Below are positions 16,633-25,377 of a stretch of 64,000 nucleotides of DNA, in pieces. Positions within the stretch are counted from its first letter, which is position 1. Each line of letters begins with the position of its first letter. The position numbers and the translations under genes are program-made. This DNA is from Corynebacterium zhongnanshanii (lineage in GTDB: Bacteria; Actinomycetota; Actinomycetes; Mycobacteriales; Mycobacteriaceae). The notes beneath the pieces are model-generated. The model worked only from the letters and a program-made list of their open reading frames with translations. It was not told the origin of the DNA and did no database searches. The stretch spans positions 1,798,001-1,862,000 of the forward strand of contig NZ_CP061033.1 of assembly GCF_014490575.1 (NCBI RefSeq), given 5' to 3'.

Positions 16633-17475
16633 TTAGCGCTTCTTGTTCTTGTTGGTGCGACGACGGCGGACGATCAGCTTGTCGCTTGGACGGTTTGGCT
16701 TGCGGGTGCGGCCCTCTGGCTGTCCCCATGGGGAGACAGGGTGACGACCACCGGAGGTCTTACCTTCACCACCACCGTGTGGGTGGTCCACAGGGTTCAT
16801 GACAACACCACGCACGGTTGGGCGAACGCCCTTCCAGCGCATGCGGCCGGCCTTACCCCAGCGGATGTTGATCTGGTCCACGTTTCCGACAGTTCCGACG
16901 GTTGCGCGGCAACGAATGTCCACGCGGCGGATTTCGGAGGATGGCATACGCAGGATTGCGTACTTGCCTTCCTTACCCAGCAGCTGGATGGAGGAGCCTG
17001 CGGAGCGGGCGAGCTTTGCGCCGCCGCCTGGCTTCAGCTCCACTGCATGGATGGTGGTACCGGTGGGGATGTTGCGCAGTGGCAGGTTGTTTCCAACCTT
17101 GATGTCTGCGTTGGCGCCGGATTCCAGCAGGGCACCCTGCTGCAGGCCGCGTGGGGCGATGATGTAACGCTTCTCGCCGTCACGGTAGTGCAGCAGCGCG
17201 ATGTTCGCGGTGCGGTTTGGGTCGTACTCGATGTGAGCAACCTTTGCCAGCACGCCGTCCTTGTCGCTACGACGGAAGTCGATCACGCGGTAGCGGCGCT
17301 TGTGTCCGCCACCCTTGTGGCGGGTGGTGATGTGGCCGTGTACGTTACGGCCACCGGTCTTCGACAGCGGGCGCAGCAGAGACTTCTCGGGAGTCGAACG
17401 AGTGATCTCATCAAACTCGGAGACAGAGCTCTGGCGGCGACCCGGCGTAGTCGGCTTGTACTTACGAATAGCCAT
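16633..17475 (-). CDS. rplB: 50S ribosomal protein L2
   Basis: 280 residues, the family norm. Segments include [37 protein letters not shown], the RNA-binding core, and the C-terminal [29 protein letters not shown], which contains the His-Gly motif near the peptidyl-transferase centre. It is required for subunit association. Thirty-six bases separate it from rplW. Confidence 0.98.
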   Translation of the reverse strand: MAIRKYKPTTPGRRQSSVSEFDEITRSTPEKSLLRPLSKTGGRNVHGHITTRHKGGGHKRRYRVIDFRRSDKDGVLAKVAHIEYDPNRTANIALLHYRDGEKRYIIAPRGLQQGALLESGANADIKVGNNLPLRNIPTGTTIHAVELKPGGGAKLARSAGSSIQLLGKEGKYAILRMPSSEIRRVDIRCRATVGTVGNVDQINIRWGKAGRMRWKGVRPTVRGVVMNPVDHPHGGGEGKTSGGRHPVSPWGQPEGRTRKPNRPSDKLIVRRRRTNKNKKR

Positions 17476-17511
17476 ACTTGTGCTTCCTCTTTACCTTTCG
17501 GCTTCTACCGC

Positions 17512-17814
17512 TTAAGCGGCGGAGCCACCGAAGATGTCGATCGGATCGCTGCCGGCGACCAGGGTCACCATGGCGCGCTTGGTTGCCTTGCGACGGCCGT
17601 AGCCGGTGCGGGTGCGCTTGCGCTTGCCCTCGCGGTTGAGGGTGTTGACGCTTGCTACCTTGACGCCAAAGATCTGCTCGACGGCAATCTTGATGTGAGT
17701 CTTGTTGGAGTCTGGGTGAACCAGGAACGTGTAGACGTTTTGCTCCATCAGCCCGTAGGACTTTTCAGACACAACTGGAGCGATGATGATATCGCGTGGA
17801 TCTGCGACAGTCAT
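17512..17814 (-). CDS. rplW: 50S ribosomal protein L23
   Basis: 100 residues with [35 protein letters not shown] and [26 protein letters not shown], as in L23, the docking site for trigger factor and SRP at the tunnel exit. The ATG overlaps the rplD stop (TAATG). Confidence 0.97.
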   Translation of the reverse strand: MTVADPRDIIIAPVVSEKSYGLMEQNVYTFLVHPDSNKTHIKIAVEQIFGVKVASVNTLNREGKRKRTRTGYGRRKATKRAMVTLVAGSDPIDIFGGSAA

Positions 17815-18467
17815 TACTTAGCCTCCTCGGTCTTCTTGTCAGCGGCACTGATGAAGTTGTTCAGTGCTTCTACGGAGAACACTACGTCGTCTGCGTTGAG
17901 CACGTCGTAGGTGTTCAGCTGGTCGTTTACCAGGATGTGTACGCCTGGCAGGTTGCGTGCGGACTTCCACGAGGTCACGTCTTCACGGGTCAGAACGACC
18001 AGCACGGACTTGCGGTCGGTCAGACGCTCGATGAAGGAGCGTGCGGACTTGGTGGATGGGGTCTGTCCTGCAACCAGTTCCTCAACCACGTGGATGCGGT
18101 TGTGGCGCGCACGGTCGGTGAGGGCTCCGCGCAGGGCGGCTGCCTTCATCTTCTTTGGGGTGCGCTGGGAGTAGTCGCGTGGCTGTGGGCCGTGTACGGT
18201 GCCACCACCGGTGAAGTGTGGTGCGCGGATGGAGCCCTGGCGTGCGCGACCGGTTCCCTTCTGGCGGAATGGCTTACGGCCACCGCCGGATACCATGCCA
18301 CGGGTCTTGGTTGCGTGGGTGCCCTGGCGCTTTGCTGCCAGCTGAGCGGTGACGACCTGGTGCATCAGAGCAACGCTAGCCTCGGCATCGAAGATGGAGG
18401 CTGGCAGCTCGATGGTGCCATTGGTCTTGCCGTCAGCGGTGTGGACATCAAGCTTTAGATTGCTCAT
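17814..18467 (-). CDS. rplD: 50S ribosomal protein L4
   Basis: 217 residues. The extended loop ([40 protein letters not shown]) that reaches into the exit tunnel is intact. The C-terminal Rossmann-like part ([43 protein letters not shown]) follows. The gene overlaps rplC by four bases (ATGA). In many bacteria L4 represses its own S10 operon; no leader element was identified here. Confidence 0.97.
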   Translation of the reverse strand: MSNLKLDVHTADGKTNGTIELPASIFDAEASVALMHQVVTAQLAAKRQGTHATKTRGMVSGGGRKPFRQKGTGRARQGSIRAPHFTGGGTVHGPQPRDYSQRTPKKMKAAALRGALTDRARHNRIHVVEELVAGQTPSTKSARSFIERLTDRKSVLVVLTREDVTSWKSARNLPGVHILVNDQLNTYDVLNADDVVFSVEALNNFISAADKKTEEAK

Positions 18468-19120
18468 GCGTGTGCACCGCCCTTCACTGCGGTCTTGACA
18501 ACGACGAGTCCGCCGTTGACGCCTGGTACTGCGCCCTTGATGAGCAGCAGGTTGGACTCTGCGTCGACCTTTGCGACCTTCAGGTTCTGCAGGGTAACGC
18601 GGTCGTTACCCATGCGGCCTGCCATGCGCTTGCCCTTGAACACGCGGCCTGGGGTGGCTGCCTGTCCAATACCACCGACGCGGCGGTGCGCTGCCTGGTT
18701 ACCGTGTGCAGCACCTTGGCCTGCGAAGCCGTGGCGCTTCATGGCACCTGCGTAGCCCTTACCCTTGGTGGTTCCGGTTACGTCGACGAACTTGACGTCG
18801 TTGAAAATTTCAACGGTAATGTCCTGGCCAACCTCGTAGGCGGAAGCGTCCTCTACGCGGATCTCCCGTACGTGGCGGCGAGGGGTTACGCCGGCCTTCT
18901 TGAAGTGACCCGTGCCTGGCTTGTTTACCTTGCGTGGGTCGATCTCGCCGAAGGCGATCTGGATGGCTTCGTAGCCATCAGTTTCTTGGGTGCGTACCTG
19001 GGTTACGACACAAGGCCCAGCTTCTACGACGGTGACCGGCACAACGCGGTTGTCCTCGTCGAAGATCTGGGTCATGCCGAGCTTTGTGCCCAGGATGCCC
19101 TTGATCTCAATATCACTCAT
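18464..19120 (-). CDS. rplC: 50S ribosomal protein L3
   Basis: 218 residues: [30 protein letters not shown] at the N-terminus and the loop [42 protein letters not shown] that approaches the peptidyl-transferase centre. It follows rpsJ by 47 bases and is coupled to rplD. Confidence 0.98.
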   Translation of the reverse strand: MSDIEIKGILGTKLGMTQIFDEDNRVVPVTVVEAGPCVVTQVRTQETDGYEAIQIAFGEIDPRKVNKPGTGHFKKAGVTPRRHVREIRVEDASAYEVGQDITVEIFNDVKFVDVTGTTKGKGYAGAMKRHGFAGQGAAHGNQAAHRRVGGIGQAATPGRVFKGKRMAGRMGNDRVTLQNLKVAKVDAESNLLLIKGAVPGVNGGLVVVKTAVKGGAHA

Positions 19121-19167
19121 ATTTCTTCTCCGCTGCCTTCAGTATTCAGACTGTGTGTGGTTGCTGC

Positions 19168-19473
19168 TTACTGAATGTTGACGTCGACGCTGGCCGGCAG
19201 GTCGATGCGCATCAGGGCATCGACCGTCTTCGGGGTTGGATCCAGGATGTCGATCAGACGCTTGTGGGTACGCATCTCAAAGTGCTCACGCGAGTCCTTG
19301 TACTTGTGCGGAGAGCGGATGACGCAGTACACGTTCTTTTCAGTTGGCAGTGGCACTGGGCCAACAACACGGGCGCCGGTACGGGTGACCGTTTCGACGA
19401 TCTTCTTGGCAGAAGCGTCGATTGCCTCGTGGTCGTAGGCCTTGAGCCTAATGCGGATCTTTTGTCCCGCCAC
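19168..19473 (-). CDS. rpsJ: 30S ribosomal protein S10
   Basis: 101 residues: [34 protein letters not shown] and [37 protein letters not shown] are nearly invariant. S10 (NusE) also takes part in transcription antitermination. It is the first gene of the S10 operon, so the operon promoter lies in the following upstream interval. Confidence 0.98.
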   Translation of the reverse strand: MAGQKIRIRLKAYDHEAIDASAKKIVETVTRTGARVVGPVPLPTEKNVYCVIRSPHKYKDSREHFEMRTHKRLIDILDPTPKTVDALMRIDLPASVDVNIQ

Positions 19474-20073
19474 GCTTGTCCTCTTCCTCAGCGTGCCTGC
19501 TCGCTTGCGCGTGTGCAGGCTGTTACGCCTCTTACTCTTTTGTCTTAACGCTGTCCGGCCGTGGGTGGCCTGGTCCAGTCGCCAGTTCGCTTGGTGTTTA
19601 CATTTACTTATCTGTGCCTTCTTCGCGGTCCAGGATAAATGTCATGCACACACCAGAACTCCCCCATAGTGTGGAGGCGTTTCTTCGCTTGGAAGTGACC
19701 GCTGCTGAAAATTTATTCAGTGCGGGCTTCGCTTACTGCCGCTGTTCATTTACCATGTCCCACTCCGGCACCCGCGGTCGGGCGTGTCTTGCCGTCTCCG
19801 CTGAAAGTACCGCACAGCAAAGCTACCCTTGCGGGTCTTTACTGACGATGGATCATGCTCACTTCACCAGCGGTACCTTCTTGTCTGCGACCGTGCGGTC
19901 TGTGACTCATGCACCGTGTTAAAGCAACGTCCGTTATATAACCACAGGGTGGGGCGTGTATGCAAATCATGTGTGCACAATCACGTTGGGGCTGTCTCAA
20001 GACTGTCTCGTGACTGCTGTGTGGCCGTCGCCGGGTTCGCCCGCTGCTGTCGTTCTTTCTCTACAGTGGGCTC
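19474..20073. other. 600-bp divergent intergenic region upstream of rpsJ
   Basis: It must contain the S10 operon promoter and leader on the minus strand and the promoter of the J-domain-like gene on the plus strand. Open frames here (for example 19476-19922) have no ribosome-binding site or recognisable motif. I could not place a convincing promoter. Confidence 0.5.
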
Positions 20074-20451
20074 ATGGAGAATTACAAAACCGATCCTGCC
20101 TATATCAAGGAGAGGCGGCGGATCATCCGTCAATATCATCCCGACGCCGGCGGTAGCGACGAAAAGCTCATTTCCGAACTGCAGAAGCTTGATGAGCGCT
20201 ATACCCGAGCGTTTCCTGCTGCCCGGGTGTTTGATTCTTTGAGTTTTTTGCCGGATGATGCCCGGGAGAAGGCGGAGGCGGCGTATCGTTCCGCGGAGCG
20301 CTGGGCCGCGTCTGCCGCCCAGCGCGTGGAGGAACGTGTACGGCCCTCGTCCAGGGAGAGCCTCAAGGATTCGAGCAATGATTCTGTATTGGAGGATCTG
20401 GCACGCAAAGCCGCCCGCTCGATGAACAACGTCCGTAAGTTTTTCAGTTAG
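20074..20451 (+). CDS. Small J-domain-like protein
   Basis: 125 residues. The N-terminal half (PAYIKERRRIIRQYHPDAGGSDEKLISELQKLDERY) resembles helix II, the HPD loop and helix III of a DnaJ domain, with HPD intact, but helix I appears shortened and no Gly/Phe or zinc region follows. The C-terminal half is charged, Arg/Ser-rich and predicted to be helical. It could stimulate a DnaK-type chaperone, or be a structural relative only. It converges on the next gene, with stops overlapping by four bases. Confidence 0.65.
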   Translation: MENYKTDPAYIKERRRIIRQYHPDAGGSDEKLISELQKLDERYTRAFPAARVFDSLSFLPDDAREKAEAAYRSAERWAASAAQRVEERVRPSSRESLKDSSNDSVLEDLARKAARSMNNVRKFFS

Positions 20452-21011
20452 CGGGCGATCTTTATCCTGCGGCGCGCCATCGCGAACGTAACAAGCGCCA
20501 GGAGGAAAAGCACTCCGATGATGCGACTATCTGGCGCCCAGAACAGGGGAATGCGCTCGTGGTTGGAAACCAGCGCCACAGCCATCGTCTGAATAACAAT
20601 AAGGACAATGACTGCGGGGTACGCGATCTCCGGCCCCAGGGGCAGGCTTAGGCTAAAGAAAAGTACCAGGTACAGCAGCGTATTTTGAAGCAGCCCGGCG
20701 CTCCCAGTCAGCGCCAGAATCACGGGCGCGCTGAGAAGCGCCATCTGTCCGAGGCTGTCTGCCCACCACCAGGAACGGGCTCCAGATTCCTCGCGATGGG
20801 ACAACTCCCCCGTCAGTAGTGTGATGTGCGCTGCGAGAAGTGCGACGGCCAGCAGATGGTTTACGGATAGATCCAGCGATCCCTCGGAGAGCCATGGCAG
20901 CGGAATGCTGGTGCTTCCCGTGATGATGGAGATGACGATCGCCAGCACCAGCAGGCCGAACGCTCGACCGCCCCTATGCCCCACGGCATACAGTGTGATG
21001 TACTGTCTCAC
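20448..21011 (-). CDS. Small integral membrane protein, third gene of an ABC set
   Basis: 187 residues from the GTG at 21011, which overlaps the stop of the permease (GTGA). About six hydrophobic segments are visible, starting with AFGLLVLAIVISIITGS and ending in GVLFLLALVTFAMARRRIKIAR with a basic C-terminus. A longer frame to 21059 would overlap the permease and is not favoured. The family is unknown; translational coupling suggests it is a further membrane subunit of the ABC system. Confidence 0.65.
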   Translation of the reverse strand: MRQYITLYAVGHRGGRAFGLLVLAIVISIITGSTSIPLPWLSEGSLDLSVNHLLAVALLAAHITLLTGELSHREESGARSWWWADSLGQMALLSAPVILALTGSAGLLQNTLLYLVLFFSLSLPLGPEIAYPAVIVLIVIQTMAVALVSNHERIPLFWAPDSRIIGVLFLLALVTFAMARRRIKIAR

Positions 21012-22204
21012 GCCGAGCACCCGAGCTTTCCGCTGATGAGTTCCTTGAGGCCTTCCCACGCCTGGGGATTGGCACTGTCACTATAGGAGAGGAAGCGGCC
21101 ATCAGGTCCGGTAGCAAGCCGGATGAGGTCGGGAGTGTCCACAAGCACGTCAGCCTCCTCAGCCATGCTCAGACGACGGCCGCTATCATCCGTCCAGCAG
21201 GACTCTGCTGCCTGCAGTTCTTGCGCACGTTGGAGGAGTTGAATAATGAGTTGTTGTTCAACCCCGGTGACATCTGAAGCCTGAGACATACGTAATTCGT
21301 TGGGGCTGAGAGGTTCGGCGTCGATTATGGGGATATTGTGAGGAACGCCTAATTGGTCGGCCGCCTGTCGATTTAATTCGGCGATGGAACGGTCCGTTTC
21401 GGGCCACATACAGAGTCGGTCGTCGCAGATGCGTTCAGAGACTGGGCGCGGTTGAGAATTATGGAAGTTACCAGGCCCACCCAGCGCGTAACCTAGGGTT
21501 AAACCTCCGGCAGTGAGAATCGCAGCAACACCGATCCCGCCAATGCGGAGTGGACGTGGTGCCAGCCGGACATGAATCAGGAGTACACAGACCACGACCA
21601 GCGAAGTCAAAGTCACGGCTGAAGACCTTAGTGTGACCGCATCAATCATGGATTCCACGCCGCAGCAACCGCCCAATGGTTGGCCAAACATCTGTCTCCA
21701 CGCAGGATCAGGAATGGCCTGCGGATACGTACTCAGCACCCATGGGATAAATACCGCAATAGGCAAAGACAGAACGGGCGATACATATACTCCAAGGGCA
21801 GCGCCAAATAGCACCCACAGGCTGGCTAAAAGCACAGCTAGTGCACTACCGGCCCAGCCTTGGGAGACCGAAAATCCTCCGTAATAAGCCATGACGAGGA
21901 CAACAGAGAATAAAGCAACACCAGCCGATACGCTAAGGCGGCGGAGGATAATTCGCCACAACTCACTCGTCCGACCGCGTAATGCCAATAGTTCACGAAA
22001 GCGGGAAATATCCCAGGCCGCGAACCCTGCTAGCGCCGGGCCTAACGAGAAAAAGTAGCCAAGGCCACGGGAAATGCCGTCATATCCGTTGGAAATTTCG
22101 GGGAAATTTGCGTGCACAATGTAGTAACCGAGCACAGCGGCCACCACCATAATCACTGGCCCTAACCACCATCGAAACGCTGTCCAATTTTTCAGCGCGT
22201 TCAT
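21008..22204 (-). CDS. ABC transporter permease with large extracytoplasmic domain
   Basis: 398 residues. About six to seven TM helices occupy roughly residues 15-250 (for example WWLGPVIMVVAAVLGYYIV and VALFSVVLVMAYYGG). A soluble C-terminal portion of ~140 residues follows the last helix and contains several Cys (ERICDDRLCMWPETD), presumably outside the membrane. The ATG overlaps the TGA of the ATPase gene. The architecture is that of an ABC-2-like exporter or membrane remodeller, not of an importer. Substrate unknown. Confidence 0.7.
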   Translation of the reverse strand: MNALKNWTAFRWWLGPVIMVVAAVLGYYIVHANFPEISNGYDGISRGLGYFFSLGPALAGFAAWDISRFRELLALRGRTSELWRIILRRLSVSAGVALFSVVLVMAYYGGFSVSQGWAGSALAVLLASLWVLFGAALGVYVSPVLSLPIAVFIPWVLSTYPQAIPDPAWRQMFGQPLGGCCGVESMIDAVTLRSSAVTLTSLVVVCVLLIHVRLAPRPLRIGGIGVAAILTAGGLTLGYALGGPGNFHNSQPRPVSERICDDRLCMWPETDRSIAELNRQAADQLGVPHNIPIIDAEPLSPNELRMSQASDVTGVEQQLIIQLLQRAQELQAAESCWTDDSGRRLSMAEEADVLVDTPDLIRLATGPDGRFLSYSDSANPQAWEGLKELISGKLGCSA

Positions 22205-22992
22205 CGGACCGTCGCCTGAGCTAGGGCCACAACGGCTGGATCGCCATCGGCAGTTGCGCCGCTGCCAAGGGCACGAAAGCCGTCTATCGTACCGTCGTAG
22301 CGCACCGTCCCTTCGTGCAGCACAATGACGCGAGTGAACGGATCAGCCACCTCGTGCGGCTGGTGGGTTGAGACCCACACGCCAGTGTGAGCAGCGACGA
22401 TACTGTTGTATAGGTCCTGGAGTTCACGCTTAGCCAAGGGGTCCAGTGATGCACTCGGCTCATCAAGCAGCAAGAGTTGAGCACCGCTGTTCAGCGCTGT
22501 GGCCAATTGCACCTTTGCTTGCTGACCACCGCTCAGTTGCGCACAACTCCGGTTCGCCAGGCCACCAAGGCCCACGAAATCTAGCCACTGATCAGCATTC
22601 TTCGTGGCCATTGCCCTCTTTTGCCCGTCAAGCCAGGCCACATAAGAGACGTGCTCGCGCACCGTGAATCCGCGGATTGGGGTGAAGAATTGAGGAACAT
22701 AGCTGACAGCCGGAAGGCCGGATCGGTCGAGTCCACGCACACGAAGCTGGCCGGCAAGAATCCTCATCAAGGTGGTTTTTCCTGCGCCGTTAGCGCCGAG
22801 GAGCAGGGTCGGCTCCCCAGTGATTGATAGGTCCTCTGCTGCGACGACCCCAGCCCCTCCTGGGTGGTGAAAAGAGAATGAGAGGCTCGTGGGGCGGACC
22901 CGGGGCTGTTGCGGTGGAGATACGTGCGATGAGGTTGGTTGGGGTGATTGGGGTGGTTGAGCTGGGAAGTGCTCTGGTATGTGATTAGCCAT
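22201..22992 (-). CDS. ABC transporter ATPase behind a DtxR-like box
   Basis: 263 residues. A Pro/Gln/Ser-rich 35-residue N-terminal extension precedes the ATPase domain with Walker A GANGAGKT (66-73), signature LSGGQ (153-157) and Walker B LLLLDEP (173-179) followed by SASLDP. It pairs with the coupled permease downstream. The start at 22992 has a GAAGGA ribosome-binding site. A DtxR-like box 49-67 bases upstream suggests iron control. Confidence 0.85.
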   Translation of the reverse strand: MANHIPEHFPAQPPQSPQPTSSHVSPPQQPRVRPTSLSFSFHHPGGAGVVAAEDLSITGEPTLLLGANGAGKTTLMRILAGQLRVRGLDRSGLPAVSYVPQFFTPIRGFTVREHVSYVAWLDGQKRAMATKNADQWLDFVGLGGLANRSCAQLSGGQQAKVQLATALNSGAQLLLLDEPSASLDPLAKRELQDLYNSIVAAHTGVWVSTHQPHEVADPFTRVIVLHEGTVRYDGTIDGFRALGSGATADGDPAVVALAQATVR

Positions 22993-23040
22993 GATTCCTT
23001 CTCATGTGACCAGGAACTGACCCAAGCTTGACCGTTTGGG

Positions 23041-23059
23041 TAAGGTTTACCTTAGCTTA
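23041..23059 (-). promoter_or_regulatory. DtxR-like iron box
   Basis: TAAGGTTTACCTTAGCTTA matches 15 of 19 positions of the DtxR/IdeR consensus (W allowed at positions 2 and 18). It is 49 bases upstream of the minus-strand ATPase gene and about 200 bases upstream of the plus-strand cyclase operon, so the ABC genes are the likelier target. Confidence 0.6.
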
Positions 23060-23260
23060 TGGGAAATGGCAGGCTCAATACCTTGTCTGACCCCATCCCG
23101 CCGCGGGGGTAGCACCCGAACACCCCTTTCCAGACCTTGATTCCCCTTCGCAACCAAAAACTCCGTGGCATACCCCAATACCGCAGGACGAACCCTAAAC
23201 TATGGCTCGTAGGCACATTGCCCCAATCACCCACATCACCATCTCACTCAGGAGCACCCC

Positions 23261-24004
23261 ATGACTCAGCACGAACTCTGGGACATTGCAGCACGCTTGC
23301 ATTCCTCTGACTTCCGTTTCGTCGACCTCACACACACCTTCTTCCCCGGCCAGCCGAAGTTCGCGATGCTGCCGGATCAGGAAACCACCCGCATTTTCAC
23401 TGTCGACGAGCAAGGTTTCACCGTGGACCGGTATTCCCTTGTTGGCCAGTGGGGAACTCACGTTGATCCACCGATTCACTTTGTGAATAACGCTCGCACC
23501 CTCGACGAGCTGAGCGTGGAGGACATGATCTTGCCGCTTGTTGTTCTCAATCTTGTGGACGCCGTTCAAGATAATCCGAATTACGCCGTCTCTACGCAGG
23601 ATATTGAACGCTGGGAGGCTGAGCACGGCCCCATTCCTGCCGGCTCTTTTGTAGCTTTGCGTACCGATTGGCATAAGCGGTGGGATACAGACGATCTGTA
23701 CGGCAAGGATCAGGACGGGCACAATAATTGCCCGGGCTGGTCGCTGGAGGCGTTAGAGGCGCTCCATCAGCGTGGGGTGACCGCCATTGGGCATGAAACC
23801 ACGGACACCGACCCCGGCTCATCCATCGATCAGGGAAACTTCGAGCGCGAGCTGTATTGGTTGAAGATGGATCATTGGCAAATCGAATTGATGGCTCATC
23901 TGGATGATCTTCCAGAAGCTGGCGCGTTGATTGTTGCTACCTGGGCGAAACCGAAGGATGGCACGGGTTTCCCTGCGCGCGTTTTCGCCGTTGTCCCCCG
24001 TTAA
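23261..24004 (+). CDS. Cyclase-family metal-dependent hydrolase (kynurenine-formamidase-like)
   Basis: 247 residues. The motif GQWGTHVDPPIHF (residues about 65-77) is the metal-binding signature of the PF04199 cyclase family, with Gln in place of the first His of the HxGTHxD form; ETTDTDPGSS further on matches the second conserved region. Members hydrolyse amide or lactone rings, for example N-formylkynurenine or isatin. The ATG has AGGAG nine bases upstream. It is the first gene of a three-gene plus-strand operon. The exact substrate is unknown. Confidence 0.82.
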   Translation: MTQHELWDIAARLHSSDFRFVDLTHTFFPGQPKFAMLPDQETTRIFTVDEQGFTVDRYSLVGQWGTHVDPPIHFVNNARTLDELSVEDMILPLVVLNLVDAVQDNPNYAVSTQDIERWEAEHGPIPAGSFVALRTDWHKRWDTDDLYGKDQDGHNNCPGWSLEALEALHQRGVTAIGHETTDTDPGSSIDQGNFERELYWLKMDHWQIELMAHLDDLPEAGALIVATWAKPKDGTGFPARVFAVVPR

Positions 24005-24016
24005 AGGAGCGTGCAC

Positions 24017-24424
24017 ATGGAACAATTATCTCCCCTGATGCCCGTCTTGAAGGACGACGAGCTGTCCGAACGCGCACAGAAAGTGTTCGAGGATATTCGC
24101 ACTACTCGTTCCACACACTATGTAAATAACGTCTGGCGAGTACTGGCGAATAATGACACACTGCTCGAGGAAACCTGGGCGGATGTGAAATCCGTCTTGA
24201 GTCCTGACGGCGAATTGGACGTACTCACGAAACAATTGATTTACATTGCTGTGTCTGTGGCCAATGGGTGCACGTATTGCGTGCGGAGTCACACGGCGGC
24301 TGCTCGTCAGTTAGGCTTAACGGATGCTCAATTAGCTGAGCTTCATCGCGTGATTGGCGTTGCCAGCAAAACCAATAGCCTGATGGTGGGCTTGCAGGTT
24401 CCCGTCGATGACGCATTGGCCTGA
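24017..24424 (+). CDS. AhpD-like carboxymuconolactone-decarboxylase-family protein
   Basis: 135 residues from the ATG at 24017 (AAAGGAG seven bases upstream; a GTG six bases earlier is less well placed). The motif ANGCTYCVRSHTAAAR is the CxxC-H redox centre of AhpD-like proteins, and the helices around it fit the CMD fold. The reactive Cys pair points to a peroxidase or disulfide role rather than to true gamma-carboxymuconolactone decarboxylation. It lies between the cyclase and the SDR with gaps of 12 and 26 bases. Confidence 0.85.
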   Translation: MEQLSPLMPVLKDDELSERAQKVFEDIRTTRSTHYVNNVWRVLANNDTLLEETWADVKSVLSPDGELDVLTKQLIYIAVSVANGCTYCVRSHTAAARQLGLTDAQLAELHRVIGVASKTNSLMVGLQVPVDDALA

Positions 24425-24450
24425 CTCAACGACAAACTCGAAAGGAAAAC

Positions 24451-25257
24451 ATGGATTTAGGATTACGCGGACGTTCCGCCATTGTCACCGGCGGATCGAA
24501 GGGGCTGGGTTTCGCCACTGCCGCCGCTTTAGTCACCGAGGGTGCGAATGTTGCGATATGCTCCCGTACCGAATCTGAGATAAACGACGCCGTCAACAGC
24601 CTCCGTGAAACAGCGCACTCCACTTTTCCCGAAGTTCCCCCGCGGGTCGTCGGTTATACGGCGGATGTACGCGATGGGCAAGCTGTGCGCGAGTTCGTTA
24701 GCGCCGCTGCACAGGATCTCGGCGCAGTGGATATCCTGGTGAACAACGCCGGTGGAGCTCACCCTGGTTCCCCCTCAACGATCACCGATGAGGCTTTTGA
24801 GGCGGATTTTAATATTAAGGTTCTTTCGTGGCAAAGGCTCATTAAGGAAGCACTTCCCTACCTACGGAAATCGGATCAGCCTCGCATTATCAATATCGGT
24901 TCGGTGTACGGACGCGTGCCGGATCCTGGATTCTTTTCCACTTCAGTGTTCCGAGCAGCTGATGAGAATCTCACCAAGACATGGGCCGCGCATCTGGCAT
25001 CAGAGGGCATCCTGGTAAATCTTGTGAATATCGGCGTGATTGAAACTCCTCAGTGGGAGAATATCCGATCCAAGCGAGCACCTGAGCTCAGCATGGAGGA
25101 GTTTTTCAGCAAGACGGTGTCCGAGGACATTCCCCTGCGGCGTATTGGCGATGCTCAGGAGCTAGGGGACGTGGTCACCTTTCTTGCGTCAGCCCGATCC
25201 AGCTATATCACCGGAGCATCCATTGATGTGGCCGGCGGTATGGGTTTGCGGTTCTAA
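24451..25257 (+). CDS. SDR-family oxidoreductase lacking the usual Tyr/Lys
   Basis: 268 residues with the Rossmann motif TGGSKGLG (residues about 12-19), NNAGG near residue 97 and NIGSVYG near 147. The region that should read YxxxK before the ENLTK helix reads TSVFRAADENLTK, so both the catalytic Tyr and Lys appear replaced (Thr and Arg). The C-terminal SYITGASIDVAGGMG is typical. Cofactor binding looks possible; classical SDR catalysis does not, unless other residues substitute. It probably acts in the same pathway as the upstream cyclase and AhpD-like proteins. The alignment was made by eye. Confidence 0.8.
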   Translation: MDLGLRGRSAIVTGGSKGLGFATAAALVTEGANVAICSRTESEINDAVNSLRETAHSTFPEVPPRVVGYTADVRDGQAVREFVSAAAQDLGAVDILVNNAGGAHPGSPSTITDEAFEADFNIKVLSWQRLIKEALPYLRKSDQPRIINIGSVYGRVPDPGFFSTSVFRAADENLTKTWAAHLASEGILVNLVNIGVIETPQWENIRSKRAPELSMEEFFSKTVSEDIPLRRIGDAQELGDVVTFLASARSSYITGASIDVAGGMGLRF

Positions 25258-25316
25258 TAGTTTTATAAGGGTAGCAAGCTTCCTGCATTGTCGTTACAGT
25301 GGGAGACGTACATCAC

Positions 25317-25352
25317 ATTCTTGAGATCTCCTCCAACGGACATCTCAAGAAT
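25317..25352. promoter_or_regulatory. 11-bp inverted repeat upstream of secreted-protein gene
   Basis: ATTCTTGAGAT (25317-25327) and ATCTCAAGAAT (25342-25352) form a perfect 11-bp inverted repeat with a 14-base spacer, 26 bases before the ATG at 25378. It could be an operator, or a leader hairpin; no T-run follows, so it is not a simple terminator of the SDR operon. Confidence 0.6.
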
Positions 25353-25377
25353 TCGCCCCACCTACAGAGGAGACACC

